DNA of 64,000 bases from Veillonellaceae bacterium (GCA_012798135.1 JAAZNU010000023.1:1-64000), one strand, 5' to 3'. Positions 50,569 to 58,721 are shown, counted from the stretch's first letter. Notes: generated by a model not told the origin, from the letters alone. Made by a program: numbers and translations.

Positions 50569-52053
50569 TTATTTTGCCTTGGTCCGGATGACGGCGATGC
50601 CGGCGCCCAGTCGGCGTTCGCGCCCGTCCGAAGGTTGATTGACTATCTGGCCACCGATCAGCATCTCACTGGAACCGCCGCCATCAAGGTTCAGAGCGTC
50701 GACGGCGCCCTGTTCCAGCATGAACTGCGCCAATTCCAGCAGGGTAAACCCGACGCTCGAACGATTCCGGCCATCGACCACCACCAGCAAAGCCCGGTTG
50801 TCCTTCGTAATTCCCAACGCCGTCCGGGGAGCCCGCCCGCCGGCCACATCGCTGCCGAATTCCTCACCCAGGGTGGTGACATAGATTTGAGCGTTTTTGA
50901 CCAAGCAAGGCCCGCCGCCTACGGCATCGACCACCTTGTCCCACACCGGCCCCACCGTTTGGACGATATTCAGCCGGTCGCCGATTTTGAGATGGGACAT
51001 CAACCAAGCCGGCCGGCCGGTGACGGACACTACCACGGTCCCGTCCGGAATGACCGTATTGCTGTCCCGGATGTCAACGATGCGCCCGTTGCGGACGACA
51101 TATTCGGCGCCGCCGGCGCCAGTCAAAGTCCAGAACGCGTAATAGGGATTATAAACAATCAGTTCCGAGTCGCCGCGGGTCCGGTTAACCCCGTCAATCG
51201 GGATCTTGCTCTTGTCCGGCAGTTCAACGTAGCCCGAATACGACGGCGCATCAAACACGAATTTGCCGTCCGGCAGGATGCCAAAGGAGGTTCGGGGAAT
51301 ATCCGGCGCGCTCACCAGATTGCGATCGATTTTCATCAAACCGAGGATTTCGCCGCTACGCATGAAGTAGGGACCATTGATCATCGCCACATTGTCCAGC
51401 CGCGCCGCCATTTCCGACAAGGTTTCAATACCGGCGACGGAATCGTTGGACAGCACTGGTTTCAGCGAATAGCCGACCTTCAGGTCGACGTCCAGGACAT
51501 GCGCCCGAACCGGACCGGCATAGCGCCCCTTGATATATTCCGTATAGATGACACCCGGCGCGATAGGGGATTGATTCTTGCTGTCGTAGTTTTTCAGCAG
51601 ATCGATGACCAACCGCGTCGGCGACTGCATGACGCTGACCTTGGGCAGAATCGGCAATTTGAGCGCAATCACCGCCTTGAACCGGCCGCCGCCCAAATCA
51701 ACAAACCGCAGGTTTTCCACAAACGGATCATTGAAAGCTACTTGGTTGGCCCCGCTACGGTTGACGGTGTCCGGCAGCTCGACCTCCAACTGTTGCGGCA
51801 AATCCACCGCGCTGATCGTGTAGGCGGGGATCGCCGTCATATCCAGCACAATTCGGAACACATCATCGGACGAATGGAACCGGACGCTCTGTACCACCGC
51901 CGTCGTGGGCGGAGTCTGCGACGGCAACGCGGCGGGCGGGGCCGGTTTCAGCGAAGGAGCGGGAGCCGCCCAACCGGTCTGGAACAATAGCAGCACCGCC
52001 AATGCCAGCACCGCCATGATCCAACCATATCGTTTGTTCGTCCAACCCATCAT
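50569..52053 (-). CDS. AMIN domain plus phosphodiester glycosidase (NAGPA-like) protein
   Basis: 494-residue exported protein. Signal peptide (WIMAVLALAVLLLFQTGWAA), an AMIN domain at about residues 55-150 (VVQSVRFHSSDDVFRIVLDM), which binds peptidoglycan in other proteins, and a phosphodiester glycosidase domain (residues 185-490): MINGPYFMRSGEILGL, PRTALGITKDNRALLVVVDG and DALNLDGGGSSEMLIGG. May cleave sugar phosphodiesters in the cell wall or trim modified teichoic-type polymers; substrate unknown. The start is chosen at the ATG after AAGGTG; GTG two codons earlier is possible. Confidence 0.85.
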   Translation of the reverse strand: MMGWTNKRYGWIMAVLALAVLLLFQTGWAAPAPSLKPAPPAALPSQTPPTTAVVQSVRFHSSDDVFRIVLDMTAIPAYTISAVDLPQQLEVELPDTVNRSGANQVAFNDPFVENLRFVDLGGGRFKAVIALKLPILPKVSVMQSPTRLVIDLLKNYDSKNQSPIAPGVIYTEYIKGRYAGPVRAHVLDVDLKVGYSLKPVLSNDSVAGIETLSEMAARLDNVAMINGPYFMRSGEILGLMKIDRNLVSAPDIPRTSFGILPDGKFVFDAPSYSGYVELPDKSKIPIDGVNRTRGDSELIVYNPYYAFWTLTGAGGAEYVVRNGRIVDIRDSNTVIPDGTVVVSVTGRPAWLMSHLKIGDRLNIVQTVGPVWDKVVDAVGGGPCLVKNAQIYVTTLGEEFGSDVAGGRAPRTALGITKDNRALLVVVDGRNRSSVGFTLLELAQFMLEQGAVDALNLDGGGSSEMLIGGQIVNQPSDGRERRLGAGIAVIRTKAK

Positions 52054-52098
52054 GATCACCTTGCGTTTCCCGTTTCCATTTCATGAGTTCTTGTGATT

Positions 52099-52128
52099 AT
52101 TATATAACAAATGGCCCGCAAATGCGAA
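52099..52128 (-). promoter_or_regulatory. Predicted promoter of the AMIN/glycosidase operon
   Basis: TTCGCA (52123-52128), 18-nt spacer, TATAAT (52099-52104), about 45 nt before the start codon. It would separate the envelope genes from the flagellar genes upstream. Confidence 0.5.
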
Positions 52129-52130
52129 AT

Positions 52131-52147
52131 GGCCGGCAATGCCGGCC
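52131..52147 (-). other. Hairpin after flgJ
   Basis: GGCCGGC, AAT, GCCGGCC: a perfect 7-bp stem 24 nt after the flgJ stop. The following T-run is short (ATTTCG), so it is at best a weak terminator or a 3'-end stabiliser of the flagellar transcript. Confidence 0.45.
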
Positions 52148-52170
52148 AAATGAGTCCATCGGAAATGTTG

Positions 52171-52530
52171 TCATTTTGAAGAAGTTGACAATGACGGCGT
52201 CGTCGCCGCCCGGCTCTGGCGGGTCAAATTCCGGTACATCATGTCGGCCAGGCCGACGCCGCCGGCCGACGCCATATTGCGGGTCATTTCCATGTCGAAC
52301 ATGGATTGCATGGTATCCTGTTGCAAGGTGCTGCCGCCCAAATCCGCTTTGGGAATGGTGGACCGCATGCTCTTGAGCAGCATGTTCAAAAACACGCCCT
52401 CCATCTCCTGGCAGGCTTTGCGAAGCTTGACGTCGTCCTCGGCGGCCTTGCCATTGGTTTTGAGCGCCCCGGCCAGCCGGGAATCCCACGCCGGCATGTT
52501 CAGTGCCGGGGTAACTGTCGTCGCGTTCAT
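52171..52530 (-). CDS. flgJ: Flagellar rod-binding protein FlgJ (N-terminal domain only)
   Basis: 119-residue protein with the rod-binding domain (KLRKACQEMEGVFLNMLLKS, then MFDMEMTRNMASAGGVGLAD). It lacks the muramidase domain present in proteobacterial FlgJ, as is usual outside Proteobacteria. ATG overlaps the flgI stop (ATGA). Caps or scaffolds rod assembly; a separate hydrolase would have to open the wall. Confidence 0.9.
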   Translation of the reverse strand: MNATTVTPALNMPAWDSRLAGALKTNGKAAEDDVKLRKACQEMEGVFLNMLLKSMRSTIPKADLGGSTLQQDTMQSMFDMEMTRNMASAGGVGLADMMYRNLTRQSRAATTPSLSTSSK

Positions 52531-53660
52531 CAGATCAGCTCCATTTCCGCATGCAGAGCGCCAGCGGCTTTCATGGCCTGCAGGATGGTAATGATGTCCC
52601 GGGGCGTCGCCCCCACCGAATTCAGCGCCGCCACCACGTCGCCGACGCTGGCCGTGGAAGGCAGCACCAACAGATTTCCGTTGCCCTCCTGCGCATTCAC
52701 GGACTGCCGGGGAGTCGTCACCGTCCGTCCTTGCGAGAACGGCAATGGCTGTGACACTTCGCGGGTCTTGGTGATTTTTACCGTCAGGCCACCCTGCGCC
52801 ACCGCCACCTCGTCGATGGAAACGTTAGAACCCATGACAATCGTGCCTGTCCGCTCGTTGATGACGACCCGGGCCACTTCGTCAGGCCGGATCCGCAGTT
52901 CTTCGATCGCCGCCACGAACCCTACCACGTCCTGTCCAAACATACCCGGCACCGACACTGTTACGGTTCCGGGGTCGCGAGCGGTGGCGATCGTCCCGAA
53001 ACGCTGGGTGATCGCTTCGGCGATTCGGGTGGCCGTCGTAAAGTCCGGCCGGTTCAGCGCCAAGTTGAACTGACCGTTGGCGCCGATCTGGAACGGCACG
53101 TCGCGTTCCACGATCGCGCCGTTGGTGATCAGGCCGACCGTGGGAAAATTCTTCTGGACGTTGGCGCCGGTGCCGCCGGCAGCAAAGCCGCCGGTCGTGA
53201 CCGGGCCCTGGGCCACGGCGTATACATTGCCGTTCGCCGCCCGCAAGGGGGTCTGGATCAACGTGCCGCCGGCGAGGCTTTTGGCGTCGCCCATCGACGA
53301 CACCGTCACGTCGATGTTGTCGCCGGATTTCACGAATGCCGGCAATTTGGCGGAAATCATGACCGCCGCCACGTTTTTCGACTGCAGTTTGGTCTGGTCG
53401 ACCAGCACGCCGAACGATCGCAGCATATTTACCACCGACTGGATGGTATTGACGCTCTTATTGGAGTCGCCCGTGCCAGCCAATCCGAACACCAAGCCGT
53501 AACCGACCAGTTGGTTGGCACGGACGCCCTGCACTTTGGCCACATCCTTGATGCGGGTGTTGCCCGGCGATTGGATGACGGTGGCCGCCGATACCAGACC
53601 ACTCCCAGCCAGCACGGCCAGAACGATCATCCAAGTCAGCACCGCTCGCATTTTACGCAT
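52530..53660 (-). CDS. flgI: Flagellar P-ring protein FlgI
   Basis: 376-residue exported protein with a signal peptide (TWMIVLAVLAGSGLVSAA) and FlgI blocks RIKDVAKVQGVRANQLVGYG, GLAGTGDSNKS and VVAALNSVGATPRDIITILQ. Forms the ring around the rod in the peptidoglycan. Present only in diderm flagella. A repeated hairpin element lies in the 125-nt gap before it. Confidence 0.97.
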   Translation of the reverse strand: MRKMRAVLTWMIVLAVLAGSGLVSAATVIQSPGNTRIKDVAKVQGVRANQLVGYGLVFGLAGTGDSNKSVNTIQSVVNMLRSFGVLVDQTKLQSKNVAAVMISAKLPAFVKSGDNIDVTVSSMGDAKSLAGGTLIQTPLRAANGNVYAVAQGPVTTGGFAAGGTGANVQKNFPTVGLITNGAIVERDVPFQIGANGQFNLALNRPDFTTATRIAEAITQRFGTIATARDPGTVTVSVPGMFGQDVVGFVAAIEELRIRPDEVARVVINERTGTIVMGSNVSIDEVAVAQGGLTVKITKTREVSQPLPFSQGRTVTTPRQSVNAQEGNGNLLVLPSTASVGDVVAALNSVGATPRDIITILQAMKAAGALHAEMELI

Positions 53661-53678
53661 ATTCCCACCTCATCTATC

Positions 53679-53740
53679 TTTCGCACAGCCTGTAAGACCC
53701 GTCCGCATGGACCGGGGAAAAAGGCTGTAGCTCTAAGTAA
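53679..53740 (-). repeat. Repeated hairpin element, copy 1 (upstream of flgI)
   Basis: Minus strand: CTTAGAGCTACAGCCT, an inner hairpin (GGTCC against GGAC), then ACAGGCTGTGCGAAAG. The outer segments match a second copy at 57549-57613 almost exactly while the inner hairpin differs in sequence but not in type. Ends about 19 nt before the flgI start. Confidence 0.65.
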
Positions 53741-53785
53741 CATTGCCCGGGGAGTCCCCCGTTCACTGCCGCTGTCATCCGGCGG

Positions 53786-54400
53786 TCAGAAGAGCCAGTT
53801 CCAAATCTGGGTCAGGATGCCTTGCCGCTGTTTGCTGGCCAGCGGCCCGTTGCCGGCAACATTCAGTTTGGCATCGGCGATGCTGCTGGAATAAACGGTG
53901 TTGTCGGCCTGAATGTCGCTGGGTCGAACCTGTCCGGACAGGGTAATGGTCTGGCTTTCGCCGTTTTGTTTGATGTTCTGCGTGCCGGAAATCACCAAAT
54001 TGCCGTTGGGCTTGACCTCGATGACTTTCACGGTGATCCGGGCGGTCACTTTGTTAGTATTGTTGATGCTGCCCTTTGAGGAAAAGTTGTCTTTCTGTGA
54101 TGTGGACATCTCGGGCACGAACCCGAGCAAGCCGGTTCCCTTGTCCGTCGATCCCGAAGCCGACTTGGTATTGCTGGATGCGCCGCTACGGGCGACGGTG
54201 GAGCTTTCGCTCACGATTACCGTAAGAATGTCGCCGACCGCCCGGGCCCGTTGGTCGCCGAAGATCACGGCGGTCGGCGCGTTATCGGACCAGAGCGAGG
54301 TCGCACTGGCCTGGCTCAGCGGCAGCAAAGTGAATATAACGGCCAATAGCAACCGGTAACCCCAGAAACCCCGTGACACTGAGTAACGAGTCTGGTTCAT
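53786..54400 (-). CDS. flgH: Flagellar L-ring protein FlgH (no lipobox)
   Basis: 204-residue exported protein with signal peptide (YRLLLAVIFTLLPLSQASA) followed directly by TSLWSDNAPTAVIFGDQRAR and AVGDILTVIVSESS, as in FlgH. The usual lipobox cysteine is missing, so the L-ring would not be lipidated. C-terminal VRPSDIQADNTVYSSSIADA is conserved. ATG at 54400 preferred over the GTG at 54409 because GGAGG is nine bases away. Confidence 0.95.
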   Translation of the reverse strand: MNQTRYSVSRGFWGYRLLLAVIFTLLPLSQASATSLWSDNAPTAVIFGDQRARAVGDILTVIVSESSTVARSGASSNTKSASGSTDKGTGLLGFVPEMSTSQKDNFSSKGSINNTNKVTARITVKVIEVKPNGNLVISGTQNIKQNGESQTITLSGQVRPSDIQADNTVYSSSIADAKLNVAGNGPLASKQRQGILTQIWNWLF

Positions 54401-54405
54401 ATCTT

Positions 54406-55374
54406 TCACCCTCCCGTCTGGTTGAGCACCAGCACTGATTTATCATTCTGGACCCGGCCGGTCAGAAACTTCTTGGTAACCAGATTCTGTACCCGGACCA
54501 GATCGCCTGCTGCACCCTGCGCATAGCTGACACCGTTCGCAAACACTTCAATCTCGCCGACCCGGGCGACGATTTTGACACTCTCGCCGCGTTTGACCAG
54601 AATCGGCCGGGTCAGATTCCGTTCGCCAATCACGCTGCCGGGCGGCAACGCATAGCGCATCTGCAATCCGATCGCCTTGTCCAGCTCCGTCAGGTAACCG
54701 GGCGCCAGCTTCCCTGCGTCCAGCCGTTCCAGTCGCACCGACTGTTCCGTCAGGATGTCGCCGGCATTCAGGTTCGTCGTTGCCACCACCACATCCAGCA
54801 ACCGCCGGACTTCGAACTGGACCGGCACTTTCACGAAACTGCGGCCATCGGTCCTTATCGCCACCTGCACCGTGGTCTGACCGGCGTAGCGAATGGGCCC
54901 ATACAGTTCCGGCGCCAGTTCCAACCGGCCCAGCGGCGCCGGCAGATCTGCCGGCAAGTCCAGCAGACTCACCGTGGAACCCGTCGCAGTCTGAACCAGA
55001 AAAGACCGGGCCGCTTCAGCCAGGTGGTGGCCACTGACCGTCTGTGACCGGGTACTGATCGAAAACTGCGGCGGCACGCTCCAGGTAATCGCGGTAAAGT
55101 CGACACGGTTGGCCGCCAGCTTCGGTTCGAGGGTTGCCGGGGTGAGATATTCGGTCGTGCCTGGCTTCGGGGCATCGCCGAGAGGCAATTCCCGAAAAAG
55201 TTTGACCCGCTCGACGGAATCGCCGCTGACGACAGCAATGTCGCCAAGGGTCAGCCAGGGACCGTTCACCGCGGACTCCGGCCGGACGGCAATGCTCAGG
55301 TTGGCGGCAAAAACAACCGAAGTGACCAGACAGAGCATGGTCGTTAACAGGAAGACCGCCCTGATCCGTTTCAT
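54406..55374 (-). CDS. flgA: Flagellar P-ring chaperone FlgA
   Basis: 322-residue exported protein: signal peptide (MKRIRAVFLLTTMLCLVTSV), N-terminal domain, and the SAF domain (residues about 190-250, NLNAGDILTEQSVRLERLD) followed by KRGESVKIVARVGEIEVFAN. Periplasmic chaperone for P-ring assembly. The ATG at 55374 is preferred; a GTG three codons earlier abuts the flgG stop. Confidence 0.92.
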   Translation of the reverse strand: MKRIRAVFLLTTMLCLVTSVVFAANLSIAVRPESAVNGPWLTLGDIAVVSGDSVERVKLFRELPLGDAPKPGTTEYLTPATLEPKLAANRVDFTAITWSVPPQFSISTRSQTVSGHHLAEAARSFLVQTATGSTVSLLDLPADLPAPLGRLELAPELYGPIRYAGQTTVQVAIRTDGRSFVKVPVQFEVRRLLDVVVATTNLNAGDILTEQSVRLERLDAGKLAPGYLTELDKAIGLQMRYALPPGSVIGERNLTRPILVKRGESVKIVARVGEIEVFANGVSYAQGAAGDLVRVQNLVTKKFLTGRVQNDKSVLVLNQTGG

Positions 55375-55383
55375 CGCCGCCAC

Positions 55384-56172
55384 CTACCGTTTCATCGTGT
55401 TCGCTGTCGACAGCATTTCGTCCGAGGTCGTGACGGCTTTGGAGTTCAGCTCGTAGGCGCGTTGGGCGACGATCATGTTGACCATCTCCTCGACAACCTG
55501 CACGTTCGACATTTCCACGTATTTTTGGCTCAAAGTTCCGGCGCCGTCAGTGCCGGGATTGCCGACTGTCGGCGTGCCGGAGGCTACCGTTTCCTTGAAC
55601 AGGTTGCTGCCGATGCTGTCGAGGCCGGCCGGGTTGACGAAGCGGGCGATCTCGATCTGACCCAGGTTCTGGGGATCGGTCTGATTCGGGATCTTGGCAG
55701 TAACTACGCCCTCGGCGGAAATCGTCACTTCCGTGGCGTTGGTAGGGATGGTGATCTGCGGTTCCAGAAAATAGCCTTCCGAATTCACGATCCGCCCCTG
55801 CGAATCTTTTTTGAAGGAACCATCCCGGGTATAGCCGAGGGTTCCGTCCGGCATAGTGATTTGAAAGAAACCATCCCCCTGAATGGCGACATCCAGACTA
55901 TTGCCGGTCGACTGGAGACTGCCCTGGGTAAACAGATGCTGAGTGGCTACCTGCCGGGAACCGTGTCCCATCTGCACGCCGGTCGGCAGCATGTTGTCGT
56001 TGCCGGTCGTTGCCCCGGCCTGCCTTATCGTTTGATAAATCAAGTCCTGAAATTCTGTCCGCATTTTCTTGAAGCCGGTGGTACTGACGTTCGCCAGGTT
56101 GTTGGCGATGACGTCGATATTCGCCTGTTGCGCCACCATGCCGGTACCAGCTGTCCACAGTGATCTCATCAT
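55384..56172 (-). CDS. flgG: Flagellar distal rod protein FlgG
   Basis: 262-residue axial protein. N-terminal MRSLWTAGTGMVAQQANIDV, NNLANVSTTGFKKMRTEFQD, and C-terminal EMVNMIVAQRAYELNSKAVT are the flagellar rod/hook signatures; length matches FlgG. ATG with GGAGG. Follows flgF after 110 nt that hold no recognised element. Confidence 0.96.
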   Translation of the reverse strand: MMRSLWTAGTGMVAQQANIDVIANNLANVSTTGFKKMRTEFQDLIYQTIRQAGATTGNDNMLPTGVQMGHGSRQVATQHLFTQGSLQSTGNSLDVAIQGDGFFQITMPDGTLGYTRDGSFKKDSQGRIVNSEGYFLEPQITIPTNATEVTISAEGVVTAKIPNQTDPQNLGQIEIARFVNPAGLDSIGSNLFKETVASGTPTVGNPGTDGAGTLSQKYVEMSNVQVVEEMVNMIVAQRAYELNSKAVTTSDEMLSTANTMKR

Positions 56173-56282
56173 AACGCAAAAAAACCTCCTCAGATGCCAA
56201 AATCAGCCGTATCGATCATTCAACGGCTGCGGGGCCTCCTTTGAAGGTCCGGCCCCTTATCCAGTTTTCGGCTCCCTGTCCG

Positions 56283-57041
56283 TTACACCGACGCTACTTG
56301 GTTGACTGCCTTGTCCAGTAGCGTATCATGAATCTGCACCACTTTTGAATTCGTTTCGTAAGCCCGGTAGCCGGCAATCATGCTGACCATTTCCGCAACC
56401 ACGTTGACATTGGAAAGTTCGATGAATCCCTGACGAATCTTGGTGTTTGCAGCCGGCTGTCCCTCCATGCCTTCCGGTGCCCGAAATAAGGTAGCACCTT
56501 CTTTTTGCAAGCGGTTTTCGTCTTCAAATTCAACCAGCTGGAACGAATTGTTCTCGACACTGTCCAAAAAAATCCGGGCGTCCTCAGCCACCGTGATTTT
56601 TCCGGCCTGCCCGGTCGGATCGAGATTGATCGGCCCGTTTTGTCCCAGAACACGGAACCCTTCCTGCGTTACCAGTTCTCCCGTCGCACTGCGGGTAAAC
56701 GTGCCATTGCGCGTGTAGCGGGTGCCGGCCGGCGTTTCCACCGCGAAGTATGCTTTCCCTTCCAGCGCAAAATCCAGCGCGTTGCCGGTCGGATGTATGA
56801 TGCCAGCGGTGTGGCTGGTCGCGGTGGCATCCAGCCACGATCCGGCCCCCATGCTGCCGATTTCCGGCTGTTCCGCTCCGTCGTTAACCCGTTTGACGGG
56901 CCGGCTGGCGTAGTCTTTGAGCAACGCGAAATCTTTTTTGAATCCCGCAGTACTGACGTTGGCCAAGTTGTTGGCAGTCACGTCATTCCGCAGGGATTCG
57001 GCCAGCATGCCGGCCGCGGCGGTATAGATTCCCCGTATCAA
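56283..57041 (-). CDS. flgF: Flagellar proximal rod protein FlgF
   Basis: 252-residue flagellar rod protein: IRGIYTAAAGMLAESLRNDV, NNLANVSTAGFKKDFALLKD and C-terminal EMVSMIAGYRAYETNSKVVQ. Adjacent to flgG, so most likely FlgF or a FlgG-like paralogue as in other Firmicutes. Start is TTG with GGGGTGA upstream. A sigma-28-like box lies about 45-75 nt upstream. Confidence 0.92.
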   Translation of the reverse strand: MIRGIYTAAAGMLAESLRNDVTANNLANVSTAGFKKDFALLKDYASRPVKRVNDGAEQPEIGSMGAGSWLDATATSHTAGIIHPTGNALDFALEGKAYFAVETPAGTRYTRNGTFTRSATGELVTQEGFRVLGQNGPINLDPTGQAGKITVAEDARIFLDSVENNSFQLVEFEDENRLQKEGATLFRAPEGMEGQPAANTKIRQGFIELSNVNVVAEMVSMIAGYRAYETNSKVVQIHDTLLDKAVNQVASV

Positions 57042-57218
57042 ACAATCACCCCGATTTATTTGCCTTTCTACCTACTGATATCGGAATAATCGGCGGGAAG
57101 CTTAAATAAGAAATTTACTTCAATGTGCCGCCTGTAACATTTCGGAATATCGAATTTAAGGCGAAGGTCGCCTCGAAATTTTCCGGGTTTCATGGCTTAT
57201 CGCCGGAATTCGGTCCGA

Positions 57219-57304
57219 TTCAGGCAGTCTTTTTTGCGGCCAACCCGAATGCTCCCTCCAGTCGCTCGGGCCTAAAATCAACATCCATGTTGATTTTGCC
57301 TGAA
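57219..57304 (-). ncRNA. Candidate three-way-junction RNA upstream of flgF
   Basis: Outer stem TTCAGGCA (57219-57226) with TGCCTGAA (57297-57304), 8 bp perfect. Inside are two hairpins: AAAATCAACAT with ATGTTGATTTT (57274-57297, 11 bp perfect) and GGCC..CCCGA with TCGGGCC (57238-57272). Three nested and adjacent perfect helices in 86 nt are unlikely by chance. Strand is assumed to be minus because all surrounding transcription is. Confidence 0.5.
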
Positions 57305-57475
57305 AAATCCTGCCCTTCATCGACGAATTGCACGGCTCACGCCAATGAAACCTTGACAAATTCTGAGGCGCCTTCGCAGTGTCCGTCGCATACAGTTGAC
57401 AACAAGAAACATTCGAACGAAAGATCAGTGCTTCCCAGCCGCTATTTCGCGATATAATTCCGGCCTACTCTAAAC

Positions 57476-57524
57476 AAAAAAGGACAGTGACCAAAAACCG
57501 CGCAGGGATTTCGGGTCCTGTCCT
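57476..57524 (-). terminator. Intrinsic terminator in the mreB-flgF gap
   Basis: Minus strand: AGGACAGGACC ... GGTCACTGTCCT then TTTTTG. An 11-bp interrupted stem with a T-run. It follows the hairpin element at 57549-57613 and might terminate a leader transcript. Confidence 0.7.
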
Positions 57525-57548
57525 CAGGCTTATGCCGTTGAATTTTTT

Positions 57549-57613
57549 CCTTCGCACAGCCTGTACGACATCGCCTTCTTAAGTCGAAGATGAACAGGCT
57601 GTAGCTCGAAGTA
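57549..57613 (-). repeat. Repeated hairpin element, copy 2 (mreB-flgF gap)
   Basis: Minus strand: CTTCGAGCTACAGCCTGT ... ACAGGCTGTGCGAAG. Shares GAGCTACAGCCT and ACAGGCTGTGCGAA with copy 1 at 53679-53740; the outer CTTCG/CGAAG and ACAGCCTGT/ACAGGCTGT pairs form the main stem. Inner loop sequences differ. Confidence 0.65.
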
Positions 57614-57625
57614 AATTCGACTAAA

Positions 57626-57657
57626 GATTCGGGTGTCGTTAAAACGACACCCGAATC
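57626..57657 (-). terminator. Intrinsic terminator of mreB
   Basis: GATTCGGGTGTCGT and ACGACACCCGAATC form a perfect 14-bp stem with a 4-nt loop, starting about 10 nt after the mreB stop; tail TTTAG. Confidence 0.85.
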
Positions 57658-57667
57658 AAGTCTCCAT

Positions 57668-58699
57668 TTATTTAAGGCCGGTCTTGCGCACGCTGGCCAG
57701 ATGGCTGCCCAACACTTCCAAAGAATCCAGGGCGATCCCGGTGCCGCGGGCCACGCAGGAAGTCGGGTCCTCGGCCAGGTGGCAGGGAATGCTCGTCTGT
57801 TTGGTCAGCAGAATATCCAGTCCATGCAGCATCGCGCCGCCGCCAGTCATCACGATGCCCCGGTCGATAATGTCGGAGGCCAGTTCCGGCGGCGTCCGCT
57901 CCAGCACGTTCTTCACGCAGTCAACAATCAGGCCGATCGGTTCGGCCAAAGCCGACCGGATCTCCGTCGAGGTTACGACCACCGTCTTCGGCATGCCCGA
58001 AACCAAATCCCGACCCCTGACCTCCATGCTCTCGTTACGCAGGTCGGTGTAGGCCGTGCCGATTTTGATCTTGATATCCTCCGCCGTCCGTTCGCCGATC
58101 ATCAATTTTTGTTCTTTACGCATGTACCGGATGATGGAATCATCGAACATGTCGCCGGCCACCCGGATAGACGAGCTGACCACGATGCCGCCGAGGCTGA
58201 TCACCGCCACATCCGTCGTCCCGCCGCCAATATCGACGACCATGGCGCCGCAAGGTTCGGCGATGTCCAGACCGGCGCCCAGCGCCGCCGCCAGCGGTTC
58301 CTCGATCAGATAGGTTTCTTTGGCGCCTGCCTGAATCGCGGCCTCCAGAACTGCCCGTTTTTCCACGGTCGTCACGCCCGAGGGCACACAGACCATGACG
58401 CGGGGTTTGAAAAACAGGGCCTTGCCGGCTACTTTTTCGATAAAATAGCGCAACATCTGTTCGGTATTTTCATAGTCTGCGATGACCCCCTCGCGTAAGG
58501 GACGTACCGCCACAATATTCCCCGGCGTGCGGCCGATCATCCGCCGCGCATCCTCGCCGATGGCCAGGATACGACCAGAATCCAGATCCTTGGCGACCAC
58601 CGACGGCTCATTCAACACGATCCCCTGCCCCTTGATATAGACCAGAATCGTGGCTGTTCCCAAATCAATCCCGATATCCTGCGATAACCCAAATTTCAT
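57668..58699 (-). CDS. mreB: Rod-shape actin-like protein MreB/Mbl
   Basis: 343-residue bacterial actin. Nucleotide-binding blocks: GIDLGTATILVYIKGQGIVL (phosphate 1), VVDIGGGTTDVAVISLGG (phosphate 2) and GIVMTGGGAMLHGLDILL (adenosine). Organises lateral wall synthesis at the membrane. The place between murA and flgF, without mreC/mreD, matches the mbl-type copy of Firmicutes. ATG with GGAGG. Confidence 0.95.
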   Translation of the reverse strand: MKFGLSQDIGIDLGTATILVYIKGQGIVLNEPSVVAKDLDSGRILAIGEDARRMIGRTPGNIVAVRPLREGVIADYENTEQMLRYFIEKVAGKALFFKPRVMVCVPSGVTTVEKRAVLEAAIQAGAKETYLIEEPLAAALGAGLDIAEPCGAMVVDIGGGTTDVAVISLGGIVVSSSIRVAGDMFDDSIIRYMRKEQKLMIGERTAEDIKIKIGTAYTDLRNESMEVRGRDLVSGMPKTVVVTSTEIRSALAEPIGLIVDCVKNVLERTPPELASDIIDRGIVMTGGGAMLHGLDILLTKQTSIPCHLAEDPTSCVARGTGIALDSLEVLGSHLASVRKTGLK

Positions 58700-58721
58700 A
58701 TGATTCCCTCCGTCCGGCTCC

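Noticed and set aside
57156..57359. 67-codon minus-strand open frame in the mreB-flgF gap
   Set aside because: It coincides with the three-way-junction helices, has no ribosome site, and its composition follows from the stems rather than from codon selection.
57549..57613. c-di-GMP-I riboswitch
   Set aside because: The flagellar context suggested it, but the conserved GEMM core sequences and tetraloop are not found.
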